This document shows positions 23,067 through 32,779 of a stretch of DNA of 41,362 bases, in pieces. Position 1 is the stretch's first letter, and every line of letters starts with the position of its first letter. Location: NCBI GenBank assembly GCA_026982555.1, contig JALSGT010000149.1, positions 1 through 41,362 of the forward strand, in the 5' to 3' direction. Made by a program: the position numbers and the translations under genes. The DNA is from Chromatiales bacterium (GTDB lineage: Bacteria; Pseudomonadota; Gammaproteobacteria; SZUA-152). The notes under the pieces were generated by a model that was not told the origin of the DNA, did no database searches, and worked only from the letters and a program-made list of their open reading frames with translations.

Positions 23067-24743
23067 ATGCAACGATCAAAAATACAATGCTGGACTGACC
23101 ATGACTTTGCCAAAAGTTTTGCCGGCAGAACCGTCACTGGGAAAAACATTATCAATCGTGGTTTGATCAAGGTTGATAATGGCATTCATATCAGTACGGC
23201 ATTGATACTGGCAGTCCTGATATTGTTTCCTGCCTTTGCTCAGGCAGCGCTAAAAAATGTGGCGATTTCAACGGACATAAACCAGCCAATAGTCATCGAT
23301 TTATCCCAGAGTATCAGCAATATCAGTGAGCCTGTGGTGACGATTCCTGCCCAGCCCGGTTCAGGGGTGGCGGCTGTTATTGAGTGTTCTGACGGGAGTG
23401 TGCTGTGTGTGGAATATCAGCCTGCGGTCAATTTTGAGGGTCGGGAAAGTTTTAATTATGCGGTAGTAAACAACGAAGGTATAACAGAAACAGCAACAAT
23501 AACTGTTAATGTGGGCAATGTGGCAATTCCTGACCAAGGTAATTCGCCCGGTGTTGTTACGAACAATGTGTTAACCGGTATTTGCCTGGATCAGGAGAGA
23601 ACGTACGATTTGTGTGAACAGTTTCGTATTGCAACCCGCTCGGGCGTAGCAGAAGATTTACGTGAGTTTATTGATGCCACATCTCCCACTAATGTGGGTG
23701 CGCAAAGCGCCTTGAATGATGAGCTGACCAAGGAGCAGTTATCCAATATCAGTCGCCGTTTAACGGCGTTACGACGTGGCCAGAATTTGACACTGCTCAG
23801 TGGTTTGAGTCTCAATTATGGCAATGAGCGCATCACCGGCGACATGTTTGATCAGTTGTTACAAGGCAATACCAGTGGTGGCAGCGCGGGTTCGGGTTTT
23901 GGTAAAAACCAGGAATGGTTTATCAGCGGTAAAATAGGTGGCGGCTCACAAGATGAAACTCTTTATGAAACCGGGTTTGGGTTTGATAGCTATGCCCTGA
24001 CCATAGGTTCTGATTACCGTTTTGAACATAAAGGTTTAATGGGCTGGGCATTGGGTTATGGTCAAACAAATATGAATATAGACCGCCAAAGAGGCGGCAT
24101 GGATGTAGGAAACTACAACGGTACTTTTTATGGCAGTTATTATCCTTCCGATAACAGCTACATTGATGCCATTGGTGTTATTACTCTCAGTAATTATGAG
24201 ATGCAGCGGCGGGTGGTATTTGGTACCACGGACGTAACGGCCAGAGGTGATACGGACAGTACCGGTTATGCCATAAGCGTGGGTGGAGGATATGATTTTG
24301 CGCGTAAAGGCTTTACTTCAACGTTGAATGCGCGACTGGATTACCTGAGAACCACCATCGGTGGATATCAGGAAACCAGTGCAGGCTCCTATAGTGTCGC
24401 CATTAATAAACAACAGGTATTTCAACTGGTGTCCACTGTTGGTGTGCAATTGCGTTATGCCTTCAGTTATTCATGGGGGGTATTGGTGCCCCACTTCAAT
24501 GTTTCGTGGCTTCATCAGTTTCAAGGTGATGCCAATAAAGTGAAAGGGTATTTCCTTATCGACCCGAATACGCAATTCAGTTTTGAAACCAATTCGCCCA
24601 GCGCCAATTATTATGTGCTGGCTCTGGGCACGTCGGCCACGTTTGCCGATGGCGTATCTTCCTACGTTCAGTACGAAACCACGGTGGCCCAGGATAATTT
24701 GATCGTCTGGAATGTGGCTGCGGGCCTGAGGTTTGAGTGGTGA
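23067..24743 (+). CDS. Autotransporter-type outer membrane protein
   Basis: A 558-residue protein with an extended N-region of about 40 residues before a signal peptide core (STALILAVLILFPAFAQA, ending about 65). A single Ig/cadherin-like domain follows (about 75-150; EFGRESFNYAV-type NFEGRESFNYAVVNNEG). A helical linker then leads to a C-terminal autotransporter beta-barrel from about 290. It has alternating amphipathic strands (GSDYRFEHKGLMGWALGYGQ) and ends in the aromatic C-terminus G-L-R-F-E-W recognised by the BAM complex. The passenger is unusually short. Start is uncertain: GTG at 23064 or ATG at 23067, after GAAGG. It breaks the usual ygfB-pepP adjacency. Confidence 0.78.
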   Translation: MQRSKIQCWTDHDFAKSFAGRTVTGKNIINRGLIKVDNGIHISTALILAVLILFPAFAQAALKNVAISTDINQPIVIDLSQSISNISEPVVTIPAQPGSGVAAVIECSDGSVLCVEYQPAVNFEGRESFNYAVVNNEGITETATITVNVGNVAIPDQGNSPGVVTNNVLTGICLDQERTYDLCEQFRIATRSGVAEDLREFIDATSPTNVGAQSALNDELTKEQLSNISRRLTALRRGQNLTLLSGLSLNYGNERITGDMFDQLLQGNTSGGSAGSGFGKNQEWFISGKIGGGSQDETLYETGFGFDSYALTIGSDYRFEHKGLMGWALGYGQTNMNIDRQRGGMDVGNYNGTFYGSYYPSDNSYIDAIGVITLSNYEMQRRVVFGTTDVTARGDTDSTGYAISVGGGYDFARKGFTSTLNARLDYLRTTIGGYQETSAGSYSVAINKQQVFQLVSTVGVQLRYAFSYSWGVLVPHFNVSWLHQFQGDANKVKGYFLIDPNTQFSFETNSPSANYYVLALGTSATFADGVSSYVQYETTVAQDNLIVWNVAAGLRFEW

Positions 24744-24824
24744 ACGCGGTGCGGGGTTTTTAGATCCGGGCTGTTCATTCAGGCTTATTGGCGTCATCCC
24801 CTGCTTCCCCGCTACAATCACGGC

Positions 24825-26162
24825 ATGAATGCCAACCAATACATCAAACCCGCAGAATTTGCCCGTCGCCGTAAACGCTTGATGCAGATGATGGGCAAAG
24901 CCAGCGTTGCCATCCTGCCTGCTGCGCCCATGCGACTGCGCAATCGTGATGCTGAACACCCTTACCGGCAGGATAGTGATTTTTATTACCTGAGTGGCTT
25001 TAACGAGCCGGATGCTGTGCTGGCGCTGATTCCCAGGCGCAAACACGGTGAGGTGATCCTGTTTTGTCGCGAACGTGATCCGGAAATGGAAACCTGGCAC
25101 GGTCGCCGCGCTGGGCTGGAGGGTGCAATGGCGCACTACGGTGCTGATGATGCTTTTCCCATCAGTGACATCGACGATATTCTGCCCGGCTTGCTGGAGC
25201 ACAGCGAACGTGTGTATTACGCCATGGGATGTGATACTCAATTTGACCAGCGCGTTACTGGCTGGATCAACCGGCTCAAGGAACAATCTCGTGCGGGTGC
25301 GCATACTCCCAGTGAATTTGTTGCTCTCGATCACTTGCTGCATGACATGCGTTTGTACAAAAGCCGTGCCGAAATCAGCGCTATGCGCAAAGCCGCGAAA
25401 ATTTCCGCCCAGGCACATAAGCGTGCCATGCAGCGGTGTCAGCCGGGTAAGATGGAATACGAGATTGAGGCGGAGTTTCAGTACCATTTCAAACAACATA
25501 ATTGTGTCAATGCCTACACTCCCATTGTGGGGGGGGGTGAAAACGGCTGTATCCTGCATTACACCGAAAACAGTGCTGAATTGCGTGATGGCGATTTGCT
25601 GCTCATCGATGCCGGTGCCGAAAATGAACTCTATGCTGCGGATATCACCCGCACTTTTCCTGTTAATGGTCGCTTCAGTCCTGAGCAAAAAGCGCTGTAT
25701 CAAATTGTGCTCAACGCACAACTGGCTGCGATTGATAAAGTACGCCCCGGTAATCATTGGGATGCTCCCCACGAAGCCGCCGTGCGCGTACTCACCAAGG
25801 GGTTGATCAAACTTGGCCTGCTCAAAGGCAATTTGCGCACACTCATTAAAGAACAGGCCTACCGCACGTTTTACATGCACCGCACCGGTCACTGGCTGGG
25901 GATGGACGTGCATGATGTGGGTGATTACAAAGTGGGTGATGCCTGGCGTGAACTGGAGCCCGGCATGGTACTGACTGTGGAGCCTGGTCTGTATATTGCG
26001 CCTGGTACAAAAGTAGGCAGGCGCAGGATTGCGAAAAAATGGCAGGGCATTGGCATTCGCATTGAAGATGATGTGCTGGTTACCAAAGACGGCTGTGATG
26101 TATTGAGCAAAGATGTGCCCAAGACCATTGCCGATATTGAGGCATTGATGGTAAAGACATGA
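24825..26162 (+). CDS. pepP: Xaa-Pro aminopeptidase
   Basis: A 445-residue M24 metallopeptidase that removes N-terminal residues preceding proline. The N-terminal domain starts FARRRKRLMQMM. The dinuclear metal ligands are visible: D in LLLIDAGAE, D in AADITRTFPVNG, H in MHRTGHWLGMDVHDVG, E in LTVEPGLY and E in GIGIRIEDDVLV. Length is normal for PepP. It overlaps ubiH by 4 bases (ATGA), as in the conserved pepP-ubiH-ubiI order. Confidence 0.95.
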   Translation: MNANQYIKPAEFARRRKRLMQMMGKASVAILPAAPMRLRNRDAEHPYRQDSDFYYLSGFNEPDAVLALIPRRKHGEVILFCRERDPEMETWHGRRAGLEGAMAHYGADDAFPISDIDDILPGLLEHSERVYYAMGCDTQFDQRVTGWINRLKEQSRAGAHTPSEFVALDHLLHDMRLYKSRAEISAMRKAAKISAQAHKRAMQRCQPGKMEYEIEAEFQYHFKQHNCVNAYTPIVGGGENGCILHYTENSAELRDGDLLLIDAGAENELYAADITRTFPVNGRFSPEQKALYQIVLNAQLAAIDKVRPGNHWDAPHEAAVRVLTKGLIKLGLLKGNLRTLIKEQAYRTFYMHRTGHWLGMDVHDVGDYKVGDAWRELEPGMVLTVEPGLYIAPGTKVGRRRIAKKWQGIGIRIEDDVLVTKDGCDVLSKDVPKTIADIEALMVKT

Positions 26163-27400
26163 ATACCAGCACCGATTACGACCTGATTATCATCGGCGGC
26201 GGCATGGTGGGTGCCAGTCTGGCCATTAGTCTGGCCAAACAGGCATTACGTGTTGCACTTATCGAAGCAGCCCCCCTTCACAGGTCAACGCCGCCGGGTT
26301 ACGACGACCGCGCTATCGCTTTATCTTTTGGCAGTCGGCGTATTTTTGATGGCATGGGGCTGTGGGAAAAAATCGCGCCACAAACCACGAGCATCCAACG
26401 CATTCATGTCTCCGACCAGGGGCATTTTGGTTTTACCCGTCTGGATGCCGCACAGGAAAAAGTCGATGCGCTAGGGTATGTTGCCACCGCACAGCAACTG
26501 GGCGCAGTGCTGATGAGTCAGCTCCAGCAATGCGATAACCTGACGCTGATAAGTCCGGCCAGACTGACGGACTTAACGCTGGGTGATGGCCATGCCGCTG
26601 TTGTCATTACACATGACCCGGATAACAACAATGGGAACACGGAATCATTGACCAGTAAATTGGTCGTTGCCGCCGATGGAGGCAACTCTCATGTGCGCAA
26701 CCAGCTGGGTATTCATACCACCGCACATGATTACGGACAGACCGCCATCATTGCCAACATCACACCGGAAAAATCACATCGCCACATCGCCTATGAGCGT
26801 TTTACCCGCAATGGTCCACTGGCGTTGTTACCGATGCCGGACAATCGTTGTTCACTGGTATGGACACGCTCACCGGAAAGTGCGCAACATCTTTCGCGAC
26901 TGAACGATGAAGATTTTCTGGCAAAACTTCAGCTTTGTTTCGGCAAACGCCTGGGGCGTTTTATCAAGGTTGGCAAGCGTCATAGCTATTCATTGCAACT
27001 GATTCAGGCGCAGGAGCAGGTGCGCCACCGGCTGGCACTGATCGGCAATGCTGCGCACACGCTGCATCCCATCGCCGGTCAGGGTTTTAACCTCGGTTTG
27101 CGTGATGTTGCTGCTCTCGCACAAAACATTGTTGATGCCTTTCATGCAGGTGATGACATTGGCGCATTGCCCATACTTGAAGCGTACGCACAATGGCGGG
27201 AGCGGGATCATCGTCAAGTTATTGGTTTTACCAACACACTGGTACACACTTTTTCCAACCGTTTTCCACCCCTCGTGCTGGCACGCAATCTGGGTCTGGT
27301 GGCCACCGACATTGTACCACCGCTCAAACACCTGCTGGCCCGACATTCCATGGGCATCGTCGGCAAGCTGCCCCGGCTGGCGCGAGGGTTGCCGCTGTGA
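26159..27400 (+). CDS. ubiH: 2-octaprenyl-6-methoxyphenol hydroxylase UbiH
   Basis: A 413-residue FAD monooxygenase of ubiquinone biosynthesis. GxGxxG motif in IIIGGGMVGASLAISLA, the D-G motif in VVAADGGNSHVRNQLG, and the second FAD motif LIGNAAHTLHPIAGQGFNLG are intact. It hydroxylates the ring of the quinone precursor with O2. It overlaps both neighbours by a few bases, so the three genes are translated together. Paralogue naming (UbiH versus UbiI/F) follows gene order. Confidence 0.9.
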   Translation: MNTSTDYDLIIIGGGMVGASLAISLAKQALRVALIEAAPLHRSTPPGYDDRAIALSFGSRRIFDGMGLWEKIAPQTTSIQRIHVSDQGHFGFTRLDAAQEKVDALGYVATAQQLGAVLMSQLQQCDNLTLISPARLTDLTLGDGHAAVVITHDPDNNNGNTESLTSKLVVAADGGNSHVRNQLGIHTTAHDYGQTAIIANITPEKSHRHIAYERFTRNGPLALLPMPDNRCSLVWTRSPESAQHLSRLNDEDFLAKLQLCFGKRLGRFIKVGKRHSYSLQLIQAQEQVRHRLALIGNAAHTLHPIAGQGFNLGLRDVAALAQNIVDAFHAGDDIGALPILEAYAQWRERDHRQVIGFTNTLVHTFSNRFPPLVLARNLGLVATDIVPPLKHLLARHSMGIVGKLPRLARGLPL

Positions 27401-28617
27401 TCAGTGCAGTACAGGCAGCACCCAAAAAATACGATATCGCCATTGTTGGCGGCGGCATGGTAGGCAGTGCATTAGCCTGCGCCTTAGGTAGCCATATCGA
27501 AAGTAATAACACATTAAAAATCGCCCTTATTGAAGGATACAAATTACCTGCGCAGTGGCCCAACGATTCTTTTGACCTGCGTGTCAGTGCAATTAATCCT
27601 GCCTCACAAGCCCTTTTTAAAACACTGGGTGTATGGAATGCAATGCATGAAATGCGCGTCACCGCCTATACCGAAATGCATGTATGGGATGCTGGAGGCA
27701 ATGGCAGTATTCATTTTGATAGCGCCGAAATCGGCGAAGCCAGTCTTGGTCACATTATTGAAAACCGTATTATCAATAAAGCACTGATTGACCATGCCCA
27801 CACTTTTGACAATATTGATGTTTATTGCCCCAATACCCCCACAAGTCTTCAACTCGACGACGACTCTGCCAATCTACAATTAGATGATGGCACCCTGCTC
27901 CAGGCGGAACTCCTGATAGGTGCCGATGGTGGGCAATCCTGGGTGCGGCAACAGGCTGACATTAGCGTTACGGTCAGTGACTACCAACAAACCGCGGTGG
28001 TTGCCAGCATTACCACAGAGCATGCACATCAACATACCGCCTGGCAACGGTTTTTGCCCAGCGGGCCGTTGGCCTTTTTACCCGTAAGCGAAAACAACAT
28101 CAGCTCCATTGTCTGGAGCACACGCGCCGAAGAAGCAGAACGTTTATGTGAGCTGGATGAAATGACTTTCAAGCAGGAGCTGGAAATTGCCTTTGAGAAA
28201 AAACTGGGAAAGATTTTGCACGCCGGGCCGCGCGCATGTTTTCCTATTAAAGGTCAGCATGCAAAAAACTATGTTAAACCGCATCTCGCCCTGGTTGGTG
28301 ACGCAGCGCATACTATCCATCCGCTGGCCGGACAAGGGGTTAATCTGGGGTTTGCAGATGCACAATGTCTTGCAGATGTCGTGCTCACAGCATATGCGGC
28401 ACACAAACCCATAGGCAGCTTCAAAACTTTACGGCGTTTTGAGCGTGCTCGGCGTGGCGATAATTTATTGATGCTGGAAGCTATGGGAATATTTAAAAAC
28501 CTGTTCAGTAATAATAAGCCAGGGCTGCGTGAATTACGCAATATTGGGCTTGATATTTCTGACCGTGCCACACCTATCAAGCATTTTTTTATGGCAAAAG
28601 CACTAGGGGGGCGTTAA
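27397..28617 (+). CDS. ubiI: Ubiquinone biosynthesis FAD monooxygenase (UbiI/VisC type)
   Basis: A 406-residue paralogue of UbiH with IAIVGGGMVGSALACAL, LIGADGGQSWVRQQ and LVGDAAHTIHPLAGQGVNLG. The GTG at 27397 overlaps the ubiH stop and has GAGGG 8 bases upstream; longer in-frame extensions into ubiH are rejected. Gene order ubiH-ubiI points to the C5 hydroxylase UbiI, but the UbiF-type C6 hydroxylase cannot be excluded by eye. Confidence 0.85.
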   Translation: MISAVQAAPKKYDIAIVGGGMVGSALACALGSHIESNNTLKIALIEGYKLPAQWPNDSFDLRVSAINPASQALFKTLGVWNAMHEMRVTAYTEMHVWDAGGNGSIHFDSAEIGEASLGHIIENRIINKALIDHAHTFDNIDVYCPNTPTSLQLDDDSANLQLDDGTLLQAELLIGADGGQSWVRQQADISVTVSDYQQTAVVASITTEHAHQHTAWQRFLPSGPLAFLPVSENNISSIVWSTRAEEAERLCELDEMTFKQELEIAFEKKLGKILHAGPRACFPIKGQHAKNYVKPHLALVGDAAHTIHPLAGQGVNLGFADAQCLADVVLTAYAAHKPIGSFKTLRRFERARRGDNLLMLEAMGIFKNLFSNNKPGLRELRNIGLDISDRATPIKHFFMAKALGGR

Positions 28618-28626
28618 CACCCCCTT
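28605..28626. terminator. Weak G/C hairpin between convergent ubiI and cyaA
   Basis: AGGGGG and CCCCCT flank a 9-base loop and overlap the ubiI stop codon. No T-run follows, so termination is uncertain. It sits where the converging ubiI and cyaA transcripts meet. Confidence 0.25.
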
Positions 28627-28642
28627 GGTCAATAGAGAAAAA

Positions 28643-31477
28643 CTATAATCTGGCAAGCTCCCGGTTCATTTTTTCTTCAATGCGTTTTTTGTATTTCAGA
28701 TAATCGATGACTTGTACGTTATCAGTACGTCGCGCACCTAATAACGTCGGTGATAAGTCCACATCAGTAATATAAATAGGGTAACGCTGAGCACTGCTGC
28801 GTTGCGTTAATACATAACGTACGACTTCCCGGAATAAATGTTTCCCATAATCCAGTGACGAAAATTCCTGATCATTGCAATACACAGTGAATTCAGCATT
28901 TTTATCCACCATGTCACCAATGACCTGTACATCAAAATAACGTGGAGGCCGATTAATATCCGGTGTCTTTCGGCTAAAGCTATATTTATTAAATCGACGT
29001 TTTTTAACTTTATAAATTTCCAGAGCATCCAGCATCAGGCTGGCATTTTTATCCTGAAACAAAAAGCTTTGCCGGTTTAATACAGCATCAAAGAAACGGC
29101 TGTAATGATTTACCAGCGCCTCATCTTCAAAGTGCGGTGCGCGCTGATGAAATAATGAACCATTTTCATCCAGCACAAAGACATCCACTTCTTTGCCCAG
29201 GCCAAAATAAAACATTTGAATAAATCCGGTACGGTTCCTCGACAAAATAGAGGGTAGTGGTGTATTCAGCAAGGCATAGCGATCTACTTTAATGGGGCGG
29301 AAAGTATCCTGCGGTGCTGCCAGTGCTTTTAACAGGTCTTCGTAGGTGGATTGATATGTGTAAGTAAATGCGCTGGTATCTGACCCCAATAAAAAATAGG
29401 ACTTTTCCACCTGTAAAATATAACGTGCCCCCCCTCCATTATTTAAGTTGGAGAATGTAGCAGCGACATCTTTGTAGAGTTCTTCAATGCGTTGTGCAAT
29501 CGCCCGGCTATGACTGGAAGAATAACTGAAGGCTCGTAATGAGGGAGGCTTCCCCGCATTGTCTGCCGTATTCCAGCGCATATATTGCGACATGCAATCC
29601 AGTAAACCTTCGATACCGACATATTTGTATGTGATAACTTCCTGCCAGCTGGTGACGACCACCAGATCAAAAGTCAATGCCAGGTTTAATGAAAAACCAC
29701 TGTAATTCATTACATCAGACTGGTCACTTACCAGGTCAGTGCCACGTCGGGAATGGCGTGGCAGCGGATCAATACCCACGTTGACAAACAGACAGCCTTT
29801 TTCAATCAATGGAGGGTTGTTAAAGTTCTTAATTTCGGTTTCTTGCAAGTGACCATCAGGAAACAATGATTGCAAAGCATCCAGAATTGACCGTGTTTCT
29901 TTCAAGCCTAAAATACTGTCACTTAACAATAATGTGATGATAGTGCGCAGCCCAACCAAACGGTTAAAATGGCACCAGGCAAGTACTTCAACAATGCTGC
30001 GTGCACGTTTTAATGCCCCCCCCGGTTCGTGCCCATCCACAATGCCTGGATATAAGCTCCACGATTCTTCCGTATTTTTTCCCTTGCTTTGAATGATGGT
30101 GATATTGCTTTCAACAATATTGGCAGAAATGCCGCGATTAATGGTTTCGATTTTACCGGCCTTGCGCTCAAATGCCGCATACAATTTTCTTCCCAGAATG
30201 TTGAGGTCTTTCTGCTCTATACGCGCCAGCTCGGAATGTGCGCGCGCGAATTTTGACAATGCCATATAGCTATGTGTTATTTCATCAACCAGTATACGGC
30301 GCTCTTTTAATACCTGATGTACGTTCCAAGACTTTCGGTTGTCCAGCATTTCAATATGTCCTTCCGACCAATGCCAGGTCTCGGCCAATTCAAGCATTCG
30401 CCGCCATCGCCAATTCTGGTTCATTCTTGATTGGCGACTCAGAACCATTTCTACTTTGAAATAAAAGCAGCGACGTACTACATCCAAGCGCTCAGGGGAT
30501 TTTTGTGCGGTTAAATAATTTTCCAGTTTTTCCAGAAGAATGGTATATGGATCGAGCATGTCCATGTCCTTTATACCTTCGTAAATCGCCTGCTTGTATC
30601 TCAGGCTCAATAAATCACTGTGTGGGTATTCTGCGGCATAGGCTTCCATCAACAGCATTTTCAACACGGATTTATAGGGTGAGTCAATGCCTTTATAAAC
30701 TTGCCATAGCGCCGCGCCAAAAAACTCCTCCGCAGGAATTTCACTTAATCCACCAAAATCAATAACTTCATTTTCCGGGATAAAACGTTGGCGGATAAGT
30801 CGTGACACATATTTTTTGTAATTTTTTTCTTCATTCGGTGGTACCAGCCACCATACAGGATAACGCCCGGCCACCAGCAAACCTGTACGATAGAACTCCT
30901 CCAGCAGCAAATGATGTTGAGTGCTGCCACTGCTTTCACGGCTTAGCTCAACGACATTGCCGCCGCGAAATTTTTCTGCATCCATCAGAAAAAAATGTAT
31001 TTCCAAGCCCACAGAAGTGCCCCACTCTTCAATTGACTCACATTTTTCAGCAAGCTGAAATAGCTGTTCTTTATCCAATCCAGGGCGATGACAAACCCAG
31101 ACATCAAAATCACTTTTTTCCGAATGCGCAATAGTGCCAACACTGCCCATCAAAAAAATTGAGTGAATATCAAAAGTTCTTAACGCCCTTTTTTTATAAT
31201 CAAAACTTTTGGCAATACGCTTGCCCGCTTCCAGACCTTTTTTGGTAGGTGCCCAATTTGAGATTCCGGCAGGTGTTTGCTTGGATACGAAACCGGGTAA
31301 CATGGCGTGATTGATATGGAACAGCACGGGTAATAATTCCAGAAAATCACGATTGCGCCAACTTAATACCCCTTCTGCACGCCGCAAACGCTCCCGGTTA
31401 ATTGCCAGAAAACGCTTGCGTATCGCGCGTACATCCAGGTGGTCATCGCTGTGTTTTATGCGTTTTGCTATCGACAT
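28643..31477 (-). CDS. cyaA: Class I adenylate cyclase
   Basis: A 944-residue cytoplasmic enzyme that makes cAMP from ATP. The N-terminal catalytic domain shows RNRDFLELLPVLFHIN, LMGSVGTIAHSEKSDFDVWVC (G-S and the paired Asp of the nucleotidyltransferase fold) and the long helical regulatory region typical of enterobacterial-type CyaA. Length is somewhat above the E. coli enzyme (848). The ATG at 31477 (MSIAKRIKH) is preferred; an ATG at 31555 would add 26 basic residues and abut a hairpin. It supplies the ligand for any CRP acting at the sites at 12143 and 13705. Confidence 0.92.
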   Translation of the reverse strand: MSIAKRIKHSDDHLDVRAIRKRFLAINRERLRRAEGVLSWRNRDFLELLPVLFHINHAMLPGFVSKQTPAGISNWAPTKKGLEAGKRIAKSFDYKKRALRTFDIHSIFLMGSVGTIAHSEKSDFDVWVCHRPGLDKEQLFQLAEKCESIEEWGTSVGLEIHFFLMDAEKFRGGNVVELSRESSGSTQHHLLLEEFYRTGLLVAGRYPVWWLVPPNEEKNYKKYVSRLIRQRFIPENEVIDFGGLSEIPAEEFFGAALWQVYKGIDSPYKSVLKMLLMEAYAAEYPHSDLLSLRYKQAIYEGIKDMDMLDPYTILLEKLENYLTAQKSPERLDVVRRCFYFKVEMVLSRQSRMNQNWRWRRMLELAETWHWSEGHIEMLDNRKSWNVHQVLKERRILVDEITHSYMALSKFARAHSELARIEQKDLNILGRKLYAAFERKAGKIETINRGISANIVESNITIIQSKGKNTEESWSLYPGIVDGHEPGGALKRARSIVEVLAWCHFNRLVGLRTIITLLLSDSILGLKETRSILDALQSLFPDGHLQETEIKNFNNPPLIEKGCLFVNVGIDPLPRHSRRGTDLVSDQSDVMNYSGFSLNLALTFDLVVVTSWQEVITYKYVGIEGLLDCMSQYMRWNTADNAGKPPSLRAFSYSSSHSRAIAQRIEELYKDVAATFSNLNNGGGARYILQVEKSYFLLGSDTSAFTYTYQSTYEDLLKALAAPQDTFRPIKVDRYALLNTPLPSILSRNRTGFIQMFYFGLGKEVDVFVLDENGSLFHQRAPHFEDEALVNHYSRFFDAVLNRQSFLFQDKNASLMLDALEIYKVKKRRFNKYSFSRKTPDINRPPRYFDVQVIGDMVDKNAEFTVYCNDQEFSSLDYGKHLFREVVRYVLTQRSSAQRYPIYITDVDLSPTLLGARRTDNVQVIDYLKYKKRIEEKMNRELARL

Positions 31478-31556
31478 GCCAGGGCTTCTCTCTTTAATAC
31501 CTTTTCCGCTTTGTCTCAGTTTTCGACTTTTTTCTAACGCGCGCGGAATACGCATT

Positions 31557-31663
31557 GTGGCGGTAAAAAATACCCCGCCACCTCATTACTTCGGCACCAT
31601 TCTTTAATGTTTGAGGTGTAAACAAGCTACAATTGGTGACGGTAAGCGCTAAAGTTTTACCGT
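31557..31663. repeat. Two hairpins upstream of cyaA
   Basis: GTGGCGG (31557-31563) pairs perfectly with CCGCCAC (31575-31581), and ACGGTAA (31639-31645) with TTACCGT (31657-31663). They lie in the 325-base gap between cyaA and the divergent PAS/GGDEF gene. They may be operators or leader structures. Nothing else was identified in this gap apart from a GGAG ribosome site before 31803. Confidence 0.5.
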
Positions 31664-31802
31664 TGTAAGACCGCTGATAAGCCCATGTTCCTGTTGATGA
31701 TTTGTGTATGGCAAAATGATACAAGAAAAATCAATGGGTTACGCCGCATGATGACGATTATTTGGCACACTGATACACACACCACTTCAGGAGCATCGCC
31801 GC

Positions 31803-32672
31803 ATGGATGAACCCAGCCTCGATACCAGCCGACACATTCTTGCCAACGCACCCATGGCCATTATCATTACGGATGACGATGGCTTGGTGCTCTGGTGCAA
31901 CAAGACATTGACGGCATGGCTGGAATGTCCACCGGGACACTGTATCGGGCGCACAGAGCTGGCGTTATTGGGAAAAAATGCCTCGGCAAATCAGGATGAG
32001 AGTACCGGGGTGAATAATGGTCCCTTTACTCTGGGTTATACGCAGCCAGGTATCCAGCGTCGTGTGCTACGTTACTCCCTGCCGCCGAATAATGGTCAGT
32101 ACACAGTTTGCTATCTTGATATCAGTGAAGAAGAGATGCTGCGCAGTGATCGCAATCAGCTGGCGCAGCAACTGGCACAGCACAATACAGTAGATACCCT
32201 GAGTGGTCTGCTGAATACACATGCCATCAACAGAGGGCTGGAGCCACTGATCTCACGCAGCCGCCGCTATCAGAACCCGTTGTCGGTGGTGACCATGGAC
32301 ATTATTAATCTGGAGGAGATTATCCAGTCTGCGGGTCAAGTAGCCGCAGATAAAGTGATTGTCGCTGTCAGCCAAATGCTGCGTGACCAAATACGCTGGG
32401 CAGATATGGTAGGGCATATAAGTGCAGGTCAATTTATTTTTATTTTACCGGAAACCGACAAAGATGCTGCTGTCGCATTGGCCAATAAGCTGGCCGGGCA
32501 ACTCAAAAACTTCACAATAATGATTGGTGAGCAGACCGGTATACAGGCCGTCGTCTGTTTTGGTGTTACTGCCTGGGTCAAAGGTGATGATGCCCGTTTA
32601 TTGATGTCACGTTCCAATGATACCGCACAAGCGGCTCGCCAAAATGGAGCCTTTACCGTAAAAATCACATGA
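31803..32672 (+). CDS. PAS protein with degenerate GGDEF domain
   Basis: A 289-residue soluble protein. A PAS domain spans about 8-108 (ILANAPMAIIITDDDGLVLWCN, VCYLDISEEE), followed by a short helical linker and a GGDEF fold about 128-285 (VDTLSGLLNTHAINRGL). The signature position reads S207-A-G-Q-F211 in place of G-G-D-E-F, so cyclase activity is unlikely. It may act as a ligand sensor or as a partner that binds nucleotide without catalysis. A GGAG site lies 9 bases before the ATG. It is divergent from cyaA and its stop is followed closely by the YqgE-like gene. Confidence 0.82.
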   Translation: MDEPSLDTSRHILANAPMAIIITDDDGLVLWCNKTLTAWLECPPGHCIGRTELALLGKNASANQDESTGVNNGPFTLGYTQPGIQRRVLRYSLPPNNGQYTVCYLDISEEEMLRSDRNQLAQQLAQHNTVDTLSGLLNTHAINRGLEPLISRSRRYQNPLSVVTMDIINLEEIIQSAGQVAADKVIVAVSQMLRDQIRWADMVGHISAGQFIFILPETDKDAAVALANKLAGQLKNFTIMIGEQTGIQAVVCFGVTAWVKGDDARLLMSRSNDTAQAARQNGAFTVKIT

Positions 32673-32779
32673 TTTTTTATCCTCTGCGGGCTCCCCGCTC
32701 ACAGAGGGTTTCCGCTATACTCATGATTCATACTCGCAATACCGCCCTGGCAGATTGTCCGTGCGGTCTGGAGGCGGTC

